Both the position numbers and the translations under genes were made by a program. The notes under the pieces are model-generated. The model had not been told where the DNA came from, did not search any database, and saw only the letters and a program-made list of their open reading frames with translations. A DNA stretch of 50,385 bases from an uncultured Collinsella sp. GTDB taxonomy: Bacteria > Actinomycetota > Coriobacteriia > Coriobacteriales > Coriobacteriaceae. The stretch lies in the NCBI GenBank assembly GCA_934654515.1, contig CAKUGA010000007.1, forward strand, positions 1-50,385. The letters run 5' to 3'. Positions 8,104-15,902 of this stretch are shown piece after piece. Position 1 is the stretch's first letter, and the number at the start of each line of letters is the position of its first letter.

Positions 8104-8898
8104 TTAGCTTAGTAGCATGCGGTCGTTGGCGAGCTCGCCGCCCGAGACCTCCTCAAACTTCTGAAGCAGGTCGGCCACGGTGAGCGACTTTTTCTCGTCG
8201 CCCGCCACGTCGTAGATCACGTGGCCCTCGTGCATCATGATCAGACGGTTGCCCAGACGGATGGCGTCGTTCATGTTGTGCGTGACCATGAGCGTGGTCA
8301 GGCGGTTCTCGTCGACGATCTCCTCGGTCAGGTTGAGCACCTTAGAGGCCGTCTTGGGGTCGAGGGCCGCCGTGTGCTCGTCGAGCAGTAGCAGGCGCGG
8401 CTTGGTGAGCGTGGCCATCAGCAGGGTGAGTGCCTGGCGCTGGCCGCCCGAGAGCAGGCCGACCTTGGCGTTGAGACGCGTGTCCAGACCGAGGTCCAGG
8501 CGCTTGAGCAGTTCAACGTACTCGTCCTTCTCGGCCTTGGTGACGCCCCACGAAAGACCGCGACGCTGGCCGCGGCGCTTGGCGAGGGCCAGGTTTTCGG
8601 CAATTTGCATGTCGGCAGCGGTGCCGCGCATGGGGTCCTGGAACACACGGCCCAGGTACTTGGCGCGCTGTGACTCGCTCAGACGCGAGATGTCGGTGCC
8701 GTCGAGCTCAATAACACCCGAATCGAGTGGATACACGCCGGCGATCATATTGAGCAGCGTGGACTTGCCGGCGCCGTTGCCGCCAATCACGGTTACAAAG
8801 TCGCCATCGTTGAGGGTGAGGTCGACGCCGGTGAGCGCGCGCTTCTCGGTGACGGTGCCCTTGTTAAAGGTCTTCTTGACGTGCGAGAGCTTAAGCAT
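8104..8898 (-). CDS. ABC transporter ATP-binding protein (TrpZ-like)
   Basis: 264 residues from ATG 8898; the ATG nine bases earlier sits too close to the GAAGGGAG binding site. Walker A GGNGAGKST, signature LSGGQRQAL and Walker B LLLLDEHTAALDP are all present, followed by the switch histidine in VTHNMND. It powers import by the adjacent permease. The gene overlaps the permease gene by 8 bp. Together with the substrate-binding gene upstream it forms a three-gene importer of the ABC_sub_bind class, usually annotated as tryptophan or generic amino-acid/purine uptake; the real substrate is not evident here. Confidence 0.88.
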   Translation of the reverse strand: MLKLSHVKKTFNKGTVTEKRALTGVDLTLNDGDFVTVIGGNGAGKSTLLNMIAGVYPLDSGVIELDGTDISRLSESQRAKYLGRVFQDPMRGTAADMQIAENLALAKRRGQRRGLSWGVTKAEKDEYVELLKRLDLGLDTRLNAKVGLLSGGQRQALTLLMATLTKPRLLLLDEHTAALDPKTASKVLNLTEEIVDENRLTTLMVTHNMNDAIRLGNRLIMMHEGHVIYDVAGDEKKSLTVADLLQKFEEVSGGELANDRMLLS

Positions 8899-9814
8899 CT
8901 GCCTCATCTCCCTTCGTGTAGGAGCTGCGGAGCTTATAGCGCTCCCAAACCACGGGCACGCACAGGGCCACGGCGACGATCACGGCGGAGAGCAGCTTCA
9001 TGTCGTTGGCGTCCATGCCCAGCTGCAGCACGATGGCGCGGATAAGGAAGTACACCACGGAGCCAAAGACGGCGGAAGCAAGACGGACGCTAAACTGCGT
9101 GAGGCCGCCGGGCAGCAGGCGACCGAGCACCTCGCCGATGACGATGGCGGCAAGACCGATAACGATGGCGCCGGTGCCCATGCCAATGTCGGCATACTTC
9201 TGGCTCTGGCAGATGAGCGCACCCGAAAGGCCAATGAGGGCGTTGGAGAGCACGAGGGCGATCATTTTGGTGGTGTTGGTGTTAACGCCCAGGGCGCGGA
9301 TCATGTACTCGTTGTTGCCGGTGGCACGCAGCGCCGAGCCGATTTCGGTGCCAAAGAACCAGTACAGGATGGCGACGATGGCCACGGCCAGCACAATGCC
9401 TAGGATAATGGCAACAGTGGACTGCGGCAGGCCCGTCATGTTGCTGACGGATGAGAAGATAGTGCCCTTGGCAAGGATGGGCGTGTTGGACTTGCCCATG
9501 ATGCGCAGGTTGATGGACCACAGACTGATCTGCGTAAGGATTCCGGCGAGGATTGCGGGAATCTCAAAGACGGTGGTCAAGATGCCCGTGACGGCGCCCG
9601 CGATGGCGCCGGCGCACATGCCGGCCAGCACGGCGAGCAAGGGGTCGACGTTATTGTTGACGATGAGCACGGCGCAGACACAGCCGCCGAGGGCAAAGCT
9701 GCCGTCGCAGGTCATATCGGGGATGTCGAGCAGGCGGAACGTGATAAACACGCCAAGCACCATAATGCCCCAGAGGACGCCCTGCGAAACGGCGCCCTGC
9801 AATGCAATGAGCAT
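8891..9814 (-). CDS. ABC transporter permease (TrpY-like, branched-chain type)
   Basis: 307 residues, with about eight or nine hydrophobic helices and the BPD_transp_2 layout. Recognisable are the G-x-F-x-x-x-R-L-L-D-I-P-D-M-T-C-D-G-S-F start and the central E-I-G-S-A-L-R-A-T-G-N-N coupling segment that contacts the ATPase. AGGAGG lies 8 bases before ATG 9814. It forms the membrane channel of the importer. About 200 bp separate it from the binding-protein gene upstream, with a strong hairpin between, suggesting it is made in lower amounts than the binding protein. Confidence 0.88.
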   Translation of the reverse strand: MLIALQGAVSQGVLWGIMVLGVFITFRLLDIPDMTCDGSFALGGCVCAVLIVNNNVDPLLAVLAGMCAGAIAGAVTGILTTVFEIPAILAGILTQISLWSINLRIMGKSNTPILAKGTIFSSVSNMTGLPQSTVAIILGIVLAVAIVAILYWFFGTEIGSALRATGNNEYMIRALGVNTNTTKMIALVLSNALIGLSGALICQSQKYADIGMGTGAIVIGLAAIVIGEVLGRLLPGGLTQFSVRLASAVFGSVVYFLIRAIVLQLGMDANDMKLLSAVIVAVALCVPVVWERYKLRSSYTKGDEADA

Positions 9815-9918
9815 GCTTCATACCTCCTAGGATAGGGTGGACACGTGATTTTCCATAATAGCGGTACCAGTGCATAAAAGAGCTGCGGACGGATGTTTTG
9901 TCTCATCCGAAACAAGTA

Positions 9919-9947
9919 GGGCGAACGCCGGTCTTTAGCGTTCGCCC
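9919..9947 (-). other. Intercistronic hairpin in the importer operon
   Basis: A perfect 10-bp stem GGGCGAACGC/GCGTTCGCCC with a 9-base loop, placed between the binding-protein stop (10019) and the permease start (9814). No T-run follows on the minus strand, so it looks more like an mRNA-stabilising element or a partial terminator than a full stop. Nothing else stands out in the 204-bp gap. Confidence 0.6.
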
Positions 9948-10018
9948 CAAGGACTCAGATATTGAATAACGCGGCTGTGGCGCGCGTGCGGGCCCTAGAC
10001 GCGTTACCGCGCATGGCG

Positions 10019-10999
10019 CTACTCGTCCAGAGCGGAAAGGTCGATACCCAGGGCCTCGGCCATCTCGTCGTTCTTGACGACGACCAGGTCCTTGCTCGAG
10101 AGGTGCTTGATCGGCATATCCTCGGGCTTGGCTTCGCCCTTCAGGATCTTAACGGCCATCTCGCCCGCAGCGTGGCCCAGATCCTCATAGTTGATGGAGA
10201 GGGTGAACAGGCCGCCGGCCATGCACATACCCTCCTCGCCGGTCACGAAGGGGAGCTTGTTCTCCTTGCAGATCTGGCCGACCTGCGAAGCGCCCGCGGC
10301 GATGGTGTTGTCGGTGGGGGAGTAGAGCGCGTCGACCTTGCCCACGGCGGACTCGACGACGGACTGGATCTCGTTGGAGCTCGAGACGGTGAAATCGGTG
10401 TACTCCAGGCCCAGCTTGTCGAGCTCCTTCTTGGCGGCCTTGATCTGGACGTCGGAGTTGGACTCGGCGGTGCAGTAGAGCAGGCCGACCTTTTTAACGT
10501 CGGGCAGGACCTTCTGCATCATCTCGAGCTGCTCGGCGACCGGGGTGAGGTCGGAAGCACCCGTGACGTTGGTGCCGGGCTTGTCGTTGTCCTGGACCAG
10601 GCCGGAGGCGGCGTAGTCGGTGATGGCACAGCCCACGATGGGGATATCGGCCGTGGCGCCGGCGGCAGCCTGCGCGGCGGGCGTGGCGATGGCATAAATC
10701 AGGTTGACGTTGTCGCCCACAAACTTGTCGGCAATGGACTTACACGTGGACTGGTCGTTCTGGGCGTTCTTCTGGTCGATCTTGACCTTAAGGCCGCTCT
10801 CCTTGATGGCCTTGACAAAGCCATCATTGGCGGCGTCGAGTGCGGAGTGCTCGGTGAGCTGCAGAACGCCGATGGTGTAGTCGGACCCGGCGGCAGCAGA
10901 GCCGGAACCAGAGTTGCCGCCGCATCCGGCGAGCGGGGCGAGCGCGAGCAGGCCGGCGGAGACCAGAAGGCTCCTGCGGCTGATGGTGATGTCCTTCAT
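10019..10999 (-). CDS. ABC transporter substrate-binding lipoprotein (TrpX-like)
   Basis: 326 residues from ATG 10999, preceded by GGGGGT. The N-terminus has a twin-arginine-like SRRSLL, a hydrophobic stretch and the lipobox LAGC, so it should be a lipid-anchored extracellular receptor; the RR pair suggests Tat export. The mature part has the ABC_sub_bind fold: YTIGVLQLTEH, AIATPAAQAA, IVGCAITDY, VGLLYCTAESNS and YSPTDNTIAAG. A Gly/Ser-rich tether follows the cysteine. It is the first gene of the importer operon, with a promoter and a small palindrome just upstream. Confidence 0.88.
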   Translation of the reverse strand: MKDITISRRSLLVSAGLLALAPLAGCGGNSGSGSAAAGSDYTIGVLQLTEHSALDAANDGFVKAIKESGLKVKIDQKNAQNDQSTCKSIADKFVGDNVNLIYAIATPAAQAAAGATADIPIVGCAITDYAASGLVQDNDKPGTNVTGASDLTPVAEQLEMMQKVLPDVKKVGLLYCTAESNSDVQIKAAKKELDKLGLEYTDFTVSSSNEIQSVVESAVGKVDALYSPTDNTIAAGASQVGQICKENKLPFVTGEEGMCMAGGLFTLSINYEDLGHAAGEMAVKILKGEAKPEDMPIKHLSSKDLVVVKNDEMAEALGIDLSALDE

Positions 11000-11034
11000 A
11001 TCATTACCCCCAGTATAAAAATGGCTGGAAACAC

Positions 11035-11053
11035 TGCACTGGGACAAAGTGCA
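11035..11053. promoter_or_regulatory. Palindrome between promoter and start of the importer operon
   Basis: TGCACT and AGTGCA are perfect inverted repeats 7 bases apart. They lie in the predicted 5' untranslated region 9 bp downstream of the -10 box. This is a plausible repressor operator or short leader hairpin; no regulator is identified. Confidence 0.5.
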
Positions 11054-11062
11054 AGTGGGACT

Positions 11063-11090
11063 ATAGTAGCGCTGATGTCCATTTTTACAA
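11063..11090 (-). promoter_or_regulatory. Sigma-70-type promoter of the importer operon
   Basis: On the minus strand: -35 TTGTAA (11090-11085), a 16-base spacer, and -10 TACTAT (11068-11063), 64 bp before the start codon of the binding-protein gene. Confidence 0.65.
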
Positions 11091-11159
11091 CAGCCTGGCG
11101 GGTTTTTTAATACAGAATCGGATGGGCGGTACGGGTAGTCGAATGGGCGGCGGAGGGTC

Positions 11160-11945
11160 TTATGCGGCGGAGGAGGCGTCGTCCTCGTCCAAGGCGGCGA
11201 AGAGCTTCTTGCCATCGAGGAGACGTGTGGTGACGTTTCTCATGCGGCCGATCTCAACGGTGCGCAGCGTGTCGTCGGCGCCTCGGGCGTCATAGACCGT
11301 TCCCAGCAAATACGAGATGCCGTCTCGTTGCTTGATGGCAAAGGGCCGGAGTGTCATCCGTGCCACTTCGACCTCTCCGCGTGCCGTGACACTCGAAATA
11401 TCAAAACTCACCGTGGTTCCGTGGTCGATGGCCTGCTCGATGAGCTCGCAGGCATCGATGCGCTTGATGGGCGTGCGCGTTGCCTTGGTAGCCTTGCCGC
11501 CCACGCTTGGAGCGGGCTCGGGTGCATCGAGGTAGCCGCGAACGTCGGCGCTCGCCATGGCGACCAAGTGCTGCGCCATGCTCTTTCGAATGGCGATGGG
11601 CGTGGAGCGGTTGCGCATGACCATACCGTGGAGCCGGATGATCTCTTCGTCGGTGAGCGGACGGGTCAAGAGCCGATAACCCTCGCCGCGCTTGTACTCA
11701 ATTTCGTATCCGGCATGGCGAAGCGCGGAGACGGCGGTGTAGATGCTGCGCCGCGCCGCCGAGATGGGCATGCGGGCGGGGTCGTCGGGATGGGCGAGGC
11801 GCCGGATCAACTCATCGGAAAGCATGGCCTTGTCCTCGCCGGTGTTTTCGCTTAATAGTTGCAGGATGCGAACGGCGCGATAGGCTGCCATCGAGGCGGC
11901 GCCCCTCGTCGTGGTCTCGTAAGTTTCAACAGCGGTTTCGGTCAT
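11160..11945 (-). CDS. WYL-domain transcriptional regulator
   Basis: 261 residues from ATG 11945; AAAGGA lies 10 bases upstream, whereas a GTG nine bases earlier lacks spacing. The N-terminal half is a winged-helix region (RAVRILQLLSENTGEDKAMLSDELIRRL, then SIYTAVSALRHAGYEIEYKRGEGYRL, typical of HTH plus wing). The C-terminal half matches a WYL-type ligand/nucleotide-binding module with D-G-I-S-Y-L-L-G-T-V-Y and a basic strand VEIGRMRNV. It may regulate the divergently spaced importer operon downstream on the same strand, but that is only a positional inference. The stop falls 161 bp before the importer start. Confidence 0.75.
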   Translation of the reverse strand: MTETAVETYETTTRGAASMAAYRAVRILQLLSENTGEDKAMLSDELIRRLAHPDDPARMPISAARRSIYTAVSALRHAGYEIEYKRGEGYRLLTRPLTDEEIIRLHGMVMRNRSTPIAIRKSMAQHLVAMASADVRGYLDAPEPAPSVGGKATKATRTPIKRIDACELIEQAIDHGTTVSFDISSVTARGEVEVARMTLRPFAIKQRDGISYLLGTVYDARGADDTLRTVEIGRMRNVTTRLLDGKKLFAALDEDDASSAA

Positions 11946-12121
11946 GGCGCCCACGTCCTTTCCGTTTTGGGTGGCGACGGTATGGAGCCTAGGACGCGGG
12001 GCTTTCCCAGGGGTGCAGGACGCCCTGGGCGGTCGGTAGCCGTCGGCAAGCGGCGGGTCGAGTTTTCAACGGCCCTGCCCAACTGACCAAAAACTTGCCA
12101 AAAGCTTGACGGATGCTGTTG

Positions 12122-12154
12122 AAAAAAGCGCCCCTCGGCTTGCCGAGAGGCGCT
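12122..12154 (-). terminator. Terminator of asnS
   Basis: On the minus strand a GC-rich stem AGCGCC-CTCGGC with a short AAG loop and one mismatch is followed directly by TTTTTT, 40 bp past the asnS stop. The stretch 11946-12121 beyond it, upstream of the WYL gene, holds no gene. A weak 8-base inverted repeat (TTTTCAAC/GTTGAAAA, 12063-12126) is its only other visible structure. Confidence 0.9.
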
Positions 12155-12194
12155 GGCGTGATGCGCTGGAACGCGTTTGGTGGCGCTGTGGCGA

Positions 12195-13598
12195 TTAGAA
12201 GTCGGCGTTGCCCACGGTGCGCGGGTGCGGCAGGACGTCGCGGATGTTGCCCACACCGGTCAGATACATGACCAAGCGCTCGAAGCCCAGACCGTAGCCG
12301 GCGTGCTTGCAGGAACCGTAGCGGCGAAGGTCAAGGTAGTACTTGTACTGCTCGGGATTCATGCCCAGGTCCTTGATGCGGGCCTCGAGCAGATCCAGGC
12401 GCTCCTCGCGCTGGGAGCCGCCGATAATCTCGCCGATGCCCGGCACCAGGCAGTCGGCGGCGGCGACGGTCTTGCCGTCCTCGTTCATGCGCATGTAGAA
12501 CGCCTTGATCTCGGCCGGGTAGTCGGTCACAAAAGTCGGTCGCTTAAAGTGCTCCTCGGTCAGGAAACGCTCGTGCTCGGTCTGCAGGTCGATGCCCCAG
12601 CTCACGGGATAGTCAAACTTGTGACCGGCGGCGACTGCCTGCTCCAGGATTTCGACGGCCTCGGTATAGGTGACGCGGGCAAAGTCGGAGTTTGCCACGT
12701 GGTCCAGGCGCTCGAGCAGACCCTTGTCCACAAACTTGTTGAGCATATTGAGCTCGTCGGGGCAGGTTGCCATGACGTCCTTAAGGACGTACTTGAGCAT
12801 GGCCTCGGCGTTGTCCATGTAGTCGTTCAGATCGGCAAAGGCCATCTCGGGCTCGATCATCCAAAACTCGGCGGCGTGGCGCGTGGTGTTGGAGTTTTCG
12901 GCGCGGAAGGTGGGGCCAAAGGTGTACACGTCGCCAAAGGCCATGGCGAAGTTCTCGGCGTTGAGCTGGCCAGATACGGTAAGGCTCGCGTGTTTTCCAA
13001 AGAAGTCCTGGCTCCAGTCAACCTCGCCGGATTCGGTGAGGGGCGGATTTTTGGGGTCGAGCGTGGTCACGCGGAACATCTCGCCGGCGCCCTCGCAGTC
13101 ACTCGTGGTGATGATGGGGGTGTTGACGTAGACAAAGCCCTGCTCCTGGAAGAAGCGGTGGATGGCGGCAGCCGCGACAGAACGGATGCGGAACACGGCG
13201 CGGAACAGGTTGGTGCGCGGGCGCAGGTGCTGCTGGGTGCGCAGGAACTCGACGGTTGCGCGCTTCTTCTGCAGCGGATAATCCGGGGCGCTCGTGCCCT
13301 CGACCTCGATGGAGGTGGCAGAAAGCTCGAAAGGCTGGGGCGCATCGGGGGTCAGCTTGACGGTGCCGGTGCAAATGAGTGCGGCCGAGACGTTTTGATG
13401 GGCGATCTCGTCGTAGTTGTCGAGTGCCTCGCGGTTCATGACGACCTGCAGGTCGCGGAAGCAGCTGCCGTCGTTGAGCGTAACAAAGCCAAAGTTCTTC
13501 ATGTCGCGGACGGACTTGACCCAGCCGGCGACGGTGACGGTCTGGCCGCCGAGCGACTCGGCATCGGCGTAAAGCTGCGCGATTTTGGTGCGGTTCAC
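12195..13598 (-). CDS. asnS: Asparaginyl-tRNA synthetase
   Basis: 467 residues, the usual AsnRS length, from GTG 13598 with GGGAGG 4 bases upstream; the ATG 12 bases earlier lacks a binding site. The N-terminal OB-fold anticodon domain ([24 protein letters not shown]) is followed by the class II core: motif 2 region [29 protein letters not shown] and motif 3 [11 protein letters not shown] near the C-terminus. It charges tRNA-Asn with asparagine, so this organism has a direct route rather than relying only on the amidotransferase route. It appears monocistronic with its own terminator. Confidence 0.96.
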   Translation of the reverse strand: MNRTKIAQLYADAESLGGQTVTVAGWVKSVRDMKNFGFVTLNDGSCFRDLQVVMNREALDNYDEIAHQNVSAALICTGTVKLTPDAPQPFELSATSIEVEGTSAPDYPLQKKRATVEFLRTQQHLRPRTNLFRAVFRIRSVAAAAIHRFFQEQGFVYVNTPIITTSDCEGAGEMFRVTTLDPKNPPLTESGEVDWSQDFFGKHASLTVSGQLNAENFAMAFGDVYTFGPTFRAENSNTTRHAAEFWMIEPEMAFADLNDYMDNAEAMLKYVLKDVMATCPDELNMLNKFVDKGLLERLDHVANSDFARVTYTEAVEILEQAVAAGHKFDYPVSWGIDLQTEHERFLTEEHFKRPTFVTDYPAEIKAFYMRMNEDGKTVAAADCLVPGIGEIIGGSQREERLDLLEARIKDLGMNPEQYKYYLDLRRYGSCKHAGYGLGFERLVMYLTGVGNIRDVLPHPRTVGNADF

Positions 13599-13710
13599 GT
13601 ATCCTCCCATAACGGTTGAATGATAGTTATCCATACAGTTCGATATTCTAGCAGCTCGGCTCATTTGGGCTATACAGATAAGGCATTGGCGGGATGGTTT
13701 TTCAAACGAA

Positions 13711-13742
13711 AAGCGCCCGCGGCCAAATGGTCGCGGGCGCTT
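13711..13742 (-). terminator. Terminator of the PTS IIA gene
   Basis: An 11-bp perfect stem AAGCGCCCGCG/CGCGGGCGCTT lies 37 bp past the minus-strand stop and is followed by TTCGTTT. Confidence 0.85.
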
Positions 13743-13779
13743 GACGAGGTGCCTTTTGGCTGTGTGGCGCGGGGCCTGG

Positions 13780-14343
13780 CTACTTGGTCTTGGCTACCAG
13801 CAGCGGGTCGCCCAGCTTGACGAGCGGGTTGCCGCCGATAAGCGTTCCGGACTCGCCGACATGGTCGATGCTCTTAAGACGATCGAGCTCGGAGACGATG
13901 ACGGTCACGATGTCCTCGTGGCCGGCGGCCTTGATGGCCTCGCGATCGAAGCTGATGAGCGGCTGGCCTGCCTTGACCACATCGCCCATCTCGACAAAGC
14001 GGGCAAAACCCTTGCCGTTCATTTCCACGGTGCCCAGGCCGACATGGATGAACACGCGAAGACCGTCCTCGGTAATCATGCCGATGGAGTGGTTGGTGAT
14101 GGTGGTGGCACCGATGCGGCCGTTGGCGGGCGCATAGATGGTGCCGGTAATGGGCTCGATGCCATAGCCCTGGCCAAGCATGCCCGAGGCGATCGTCTCG
14201 TCGGGAACCTCGTCCAGGTTGACGAGCACGCCGTTGACGGGGGCATAGATGACGCCTTCGCGGGTGGCGAAGCTTGCTGCGGGCGGAACGGACGCCTCGC
14301 CGGTCGAGGTGAAGGTGGACTTAAGCGAATCGAGCAGACCCAT
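13780..14343 (-). CDS. PTS glucose-type IIA component (Crr-like)
   Basis: 187 residues from ATG 14343, with GGAGG 6 bases upstream. The domain shows I-Y-A-P-x-N-G, the first active-site histidine in TNHSIGM and the phosphorylated histidine in [17 protein letters not shown], followed by V-K-A-G-Q-P-L. It carries phosphate from HPr to a sugar permease IIB domain and may also signal carbon status. It is a free-standing EIIA, with no EIIBC gene in view. A C-terminal extension beyond the canonical domain (about residues 145-187) is rich in Gly/Leu/Val. A LacI-type palindrome lies upstream. Confidence 0.93.
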   Translation of the reverse strand: MGLLDSLKSTFTSTGEASVPPAASFATREGVIYAPVNGVLVNLDEVPDETIASGMLGQGYGIEPITGTIYAPANGRIGATTITNHSIGMITEDGLRVFIHVGLGTVEMNGKGFARFVEMGDVVKAGQPLISFDREAIKAAGHEDIVTVIVSELDRLKSIDHVGESGTLIGGNPLVKLGDPLLVAKTK

Positions 14344-14390
14344 AGTTGCCTCCAACTTAAATAGGCGCATATCGCGCGTTTGGTTTGCCG

Positions 14391-14400
14391 GAAACGTTTC
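14391..14400. promoter_or_regulatory. LacI/CcpA-like palindrome upstream of the PTS IIA gene
   Basis: GAAACGTTTC is a perfect 10-base palindrome with the central CG typical of LacI-family operators. It sits 48 bp upstream of the PTS IIA start. TTGACC (minus strand, 14422-14417) a little upstream may be the -35 of its promoter. The rest of the gap 14344-14587 shows nothing clear. Confidence 0.45.
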
Positions 14401-14587
14401 ATATCTGTTTCGCGGCTTGGTCAACACCCCCTATTCTACGCTGCTCATCGATACCTCTGAGCTGGGATTATGTGATATATCAGTTGAAGGGAAACTTATT
14501 GCTGGCGTGTTTCTGCGTCACGGGTTCAAGTGGGGTACGCTTGAAGGCGAAAAACAAGGGCGCTTAATTTGCGCGAAGGGAGCACAT

Positions 14588-15490
14588 ATGATTGTCGAGA
14601 ACCATGCGCTGTGGGGCGAGGAGCCGACCGAGGAATATCCGGCGACGTTTACGTATTTGGGTGCCGAGCCGCTGCCCGATAAACCGAATGGCCGCCGCCC
14701 TGCCGTGATTATCTGCGGCGGAGGTGCGTTTACGCATATCGCTCCGCATGAGCAGGATCCCGTGGCGTTTGCGTTTTTGGATCACGGTTACCAGGCCTTT
14801 GTGCTCAACTATGTCACAAGTTCTACGGGTGACGTGAGCTTTCCGCACCCCCAGGCAGATCTTGCCAAGATGGTCGCCACGGTGCGTGCGAATGCCGACG
14901 AGTGGCATGTCGATCCCAAGCGCGTGTGCGTCGTGGGCTTTTCTGCTGGCGGCATGATTTGCGCCTCGCTGGCAACACAGTGGAAGACCGGCCCCTTCGC
15001 GGCGCTTGCCGGGGCGCGTCCGGACGACATTCGTCCCGATGCCGTGGTGCTGGGCTATCCATTGCTCGACTTTGCCTATGTGCGCGACATGCAGACGCGC
15101 GATCCGCGCATTGACTTGCGTGTGCCCAAGACGGGCGGCAAGACGGGGCGCGATCTGCTCAACGACTATCTGTCGATGGTGACGGGTGGCGAGGCAACTG
15201 ACGAGCATTTGGCCGATATCTGCCCCACCACACATGTTTCGCGCCAGATGCCGCCGACTTTTGTGTGGGGCGTGTCCGACGACAAGACGGCGCCGATTGC
15301 GCAGGTCTACCCGTTTGCACAGCGCATGGCCGAGGAAGGCGTCGCATGCGAGATGCACGTCTTTGACCAGGGCGGCCACGGCCTTTCGCTCGGCAACGCC
15401 AACACCGCGGTCGACAACGAGGACAAGCAGGTGGCGGTCCGTCCATGGATTCGCTTGGCCTTCCGCTTCCTGGAGCGCCACGGCTTCTAG
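14588..15490 (+). CDS. Alpha/beta hydrolase (acetyl-esterase / BD-FAE-like)
   Basis: 300 residues from ATG 14588, with GAAGGGA 6 bases upstream. The oxyanion segment is ICGGGAF, where many esterases have HGGG. The nucleophile elbow is GFSAGG, the acid is probably the Asp of WGVSDDKT and the catalytic His lies in FDQGGHGLS. This is the arrangement of prolyl-oligopeptidase-like acetyl/xylan esterases. There is no signal peptide, so it acts in the cytoplasm, perhaps deacetylating imported glycosides. It is followed at once by a short hairpin whose stem begins with the last base of the stop codon. Confidence 0.85.
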   Translation: MIVENHALWGEEPTEEYPATFTYLGAEPLPDKPNGRRPAVIICGGGAFTHIAPHEQDPVAFAFLDHGYQAFVLNYVTSSTGDVSFPHPQADLAKMVATVRANADEWHVDPKRVCVVGFSAGGMICASLATQWKTGPFAALAGARPDDIRPDAVVLGYPLLDFAYVRDMQTRDPRIDLRVPKTGGKTGRDLLNDYLSMVTGGEATDEHLADICPTTHVSRQMPPTFVWGVSDDKTAPIAQVYPFAQRMAEEGVACEMHVFDQGGHGLSLGNANTAVDNEDKQVAVRPWIRLAFRFLERHGF

Positions 15491-15563
15491 TTACGCGGTT
15501 TTACCAAACCGCGTAACAGCTCGACGCTGCGCCTTTGGTTCCGCCGTTCTAACGAACGGCGGA
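15490..15563 (+). terminator. Two tandem short hairpins after the hydrolase gene
   Basis: Hairpin A1 (15490-15517) has a perfect 12-bp stem and TACC loop. Hairpin A2 (15540-15563) has a perfect 10-bp stem TCCGCCGTTC and a TAAC loop. A1 recurs after galU (26327-26348) and A2 after rpoC (34784-34806), in each case directly ahead of a family-1 element. Neither has a T-run, so rho-independent termination is uncertain. Confidence 0.65.
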
Positions 15564-15570
15564 CCGGTCG

Positions 15571-15685
15571 ACGCTGCAAGCCCGCCAGAGCGGCAATCTG
15601 ACGTTCAGCTTCGGCGGCATGACCAGAAGGTCAATGCCGCCTCGCTTCGCGTCACCTTGCTCGCTCTGGCGGGCTTTCGCTGTCC
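15571..15685 (+). repeat. Family-1 covarying hairpin element, copy A
   Basis: The outer stem 15578-15591 pairs with 15663-15676 (14 bp, perfect). The inner stem GGCGGCAT/ATGCCGCC (15613-15620 with 15634-15641) is capped by GACC-AGAA-GGTC with one bulged A. The left flank is CGACGCTGC. It shares loop and architecture with copies B (26355) and C (34814) but has different stem sequences. Confidence 0.85.
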
Positions 15686-15819
15686 GCGCCAAAACATCGG
15701 CGTTGCCATGGCCCAGATGCGGCGCTCGGGGACGTTCCTTTTGTGCCGGTACTTGGGGACGGCCCTTGCACCGATCTGTTGATTGAACGTCGCTGTGTGT
15801 TCGCGCTATCATGCATGGT

Positions 15820-15860
15820 TACAATTGGTTAGCCATGGCAAACGGTTAGCCATGGTGAAC
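15820..15860 (+). promoter_or_regulatory. Tandem palindromes (candidate metal-regulator operator) before feoAB
   Basis: Two 16-bp dyads of form GTTNNCCATGGNNAAC occupy 15828-15843 and 15845-15860, a 17-bp period. They begin just after a good -10 box TACAAT (15820-15825), and the -35 is weak. A repressor bound here would block transcription of feoAB. The site is a reasonable candidate for a DtxR- or Fur-type iron regulator, though the sequence is not the classical box of either. Confidence 0.6.
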
Positions 15861-15902
15861 ATAAATACAACGCCCTGTGGGCGCCGGGGGAGGAACGCGG
15901 AC

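Noticed and set aside
12177..13619. A 480-residue plus-strand frame opposite asnS
   Set aside because: asnS is certain on the other strand, and this frame shows no motif or ribosome binding site.
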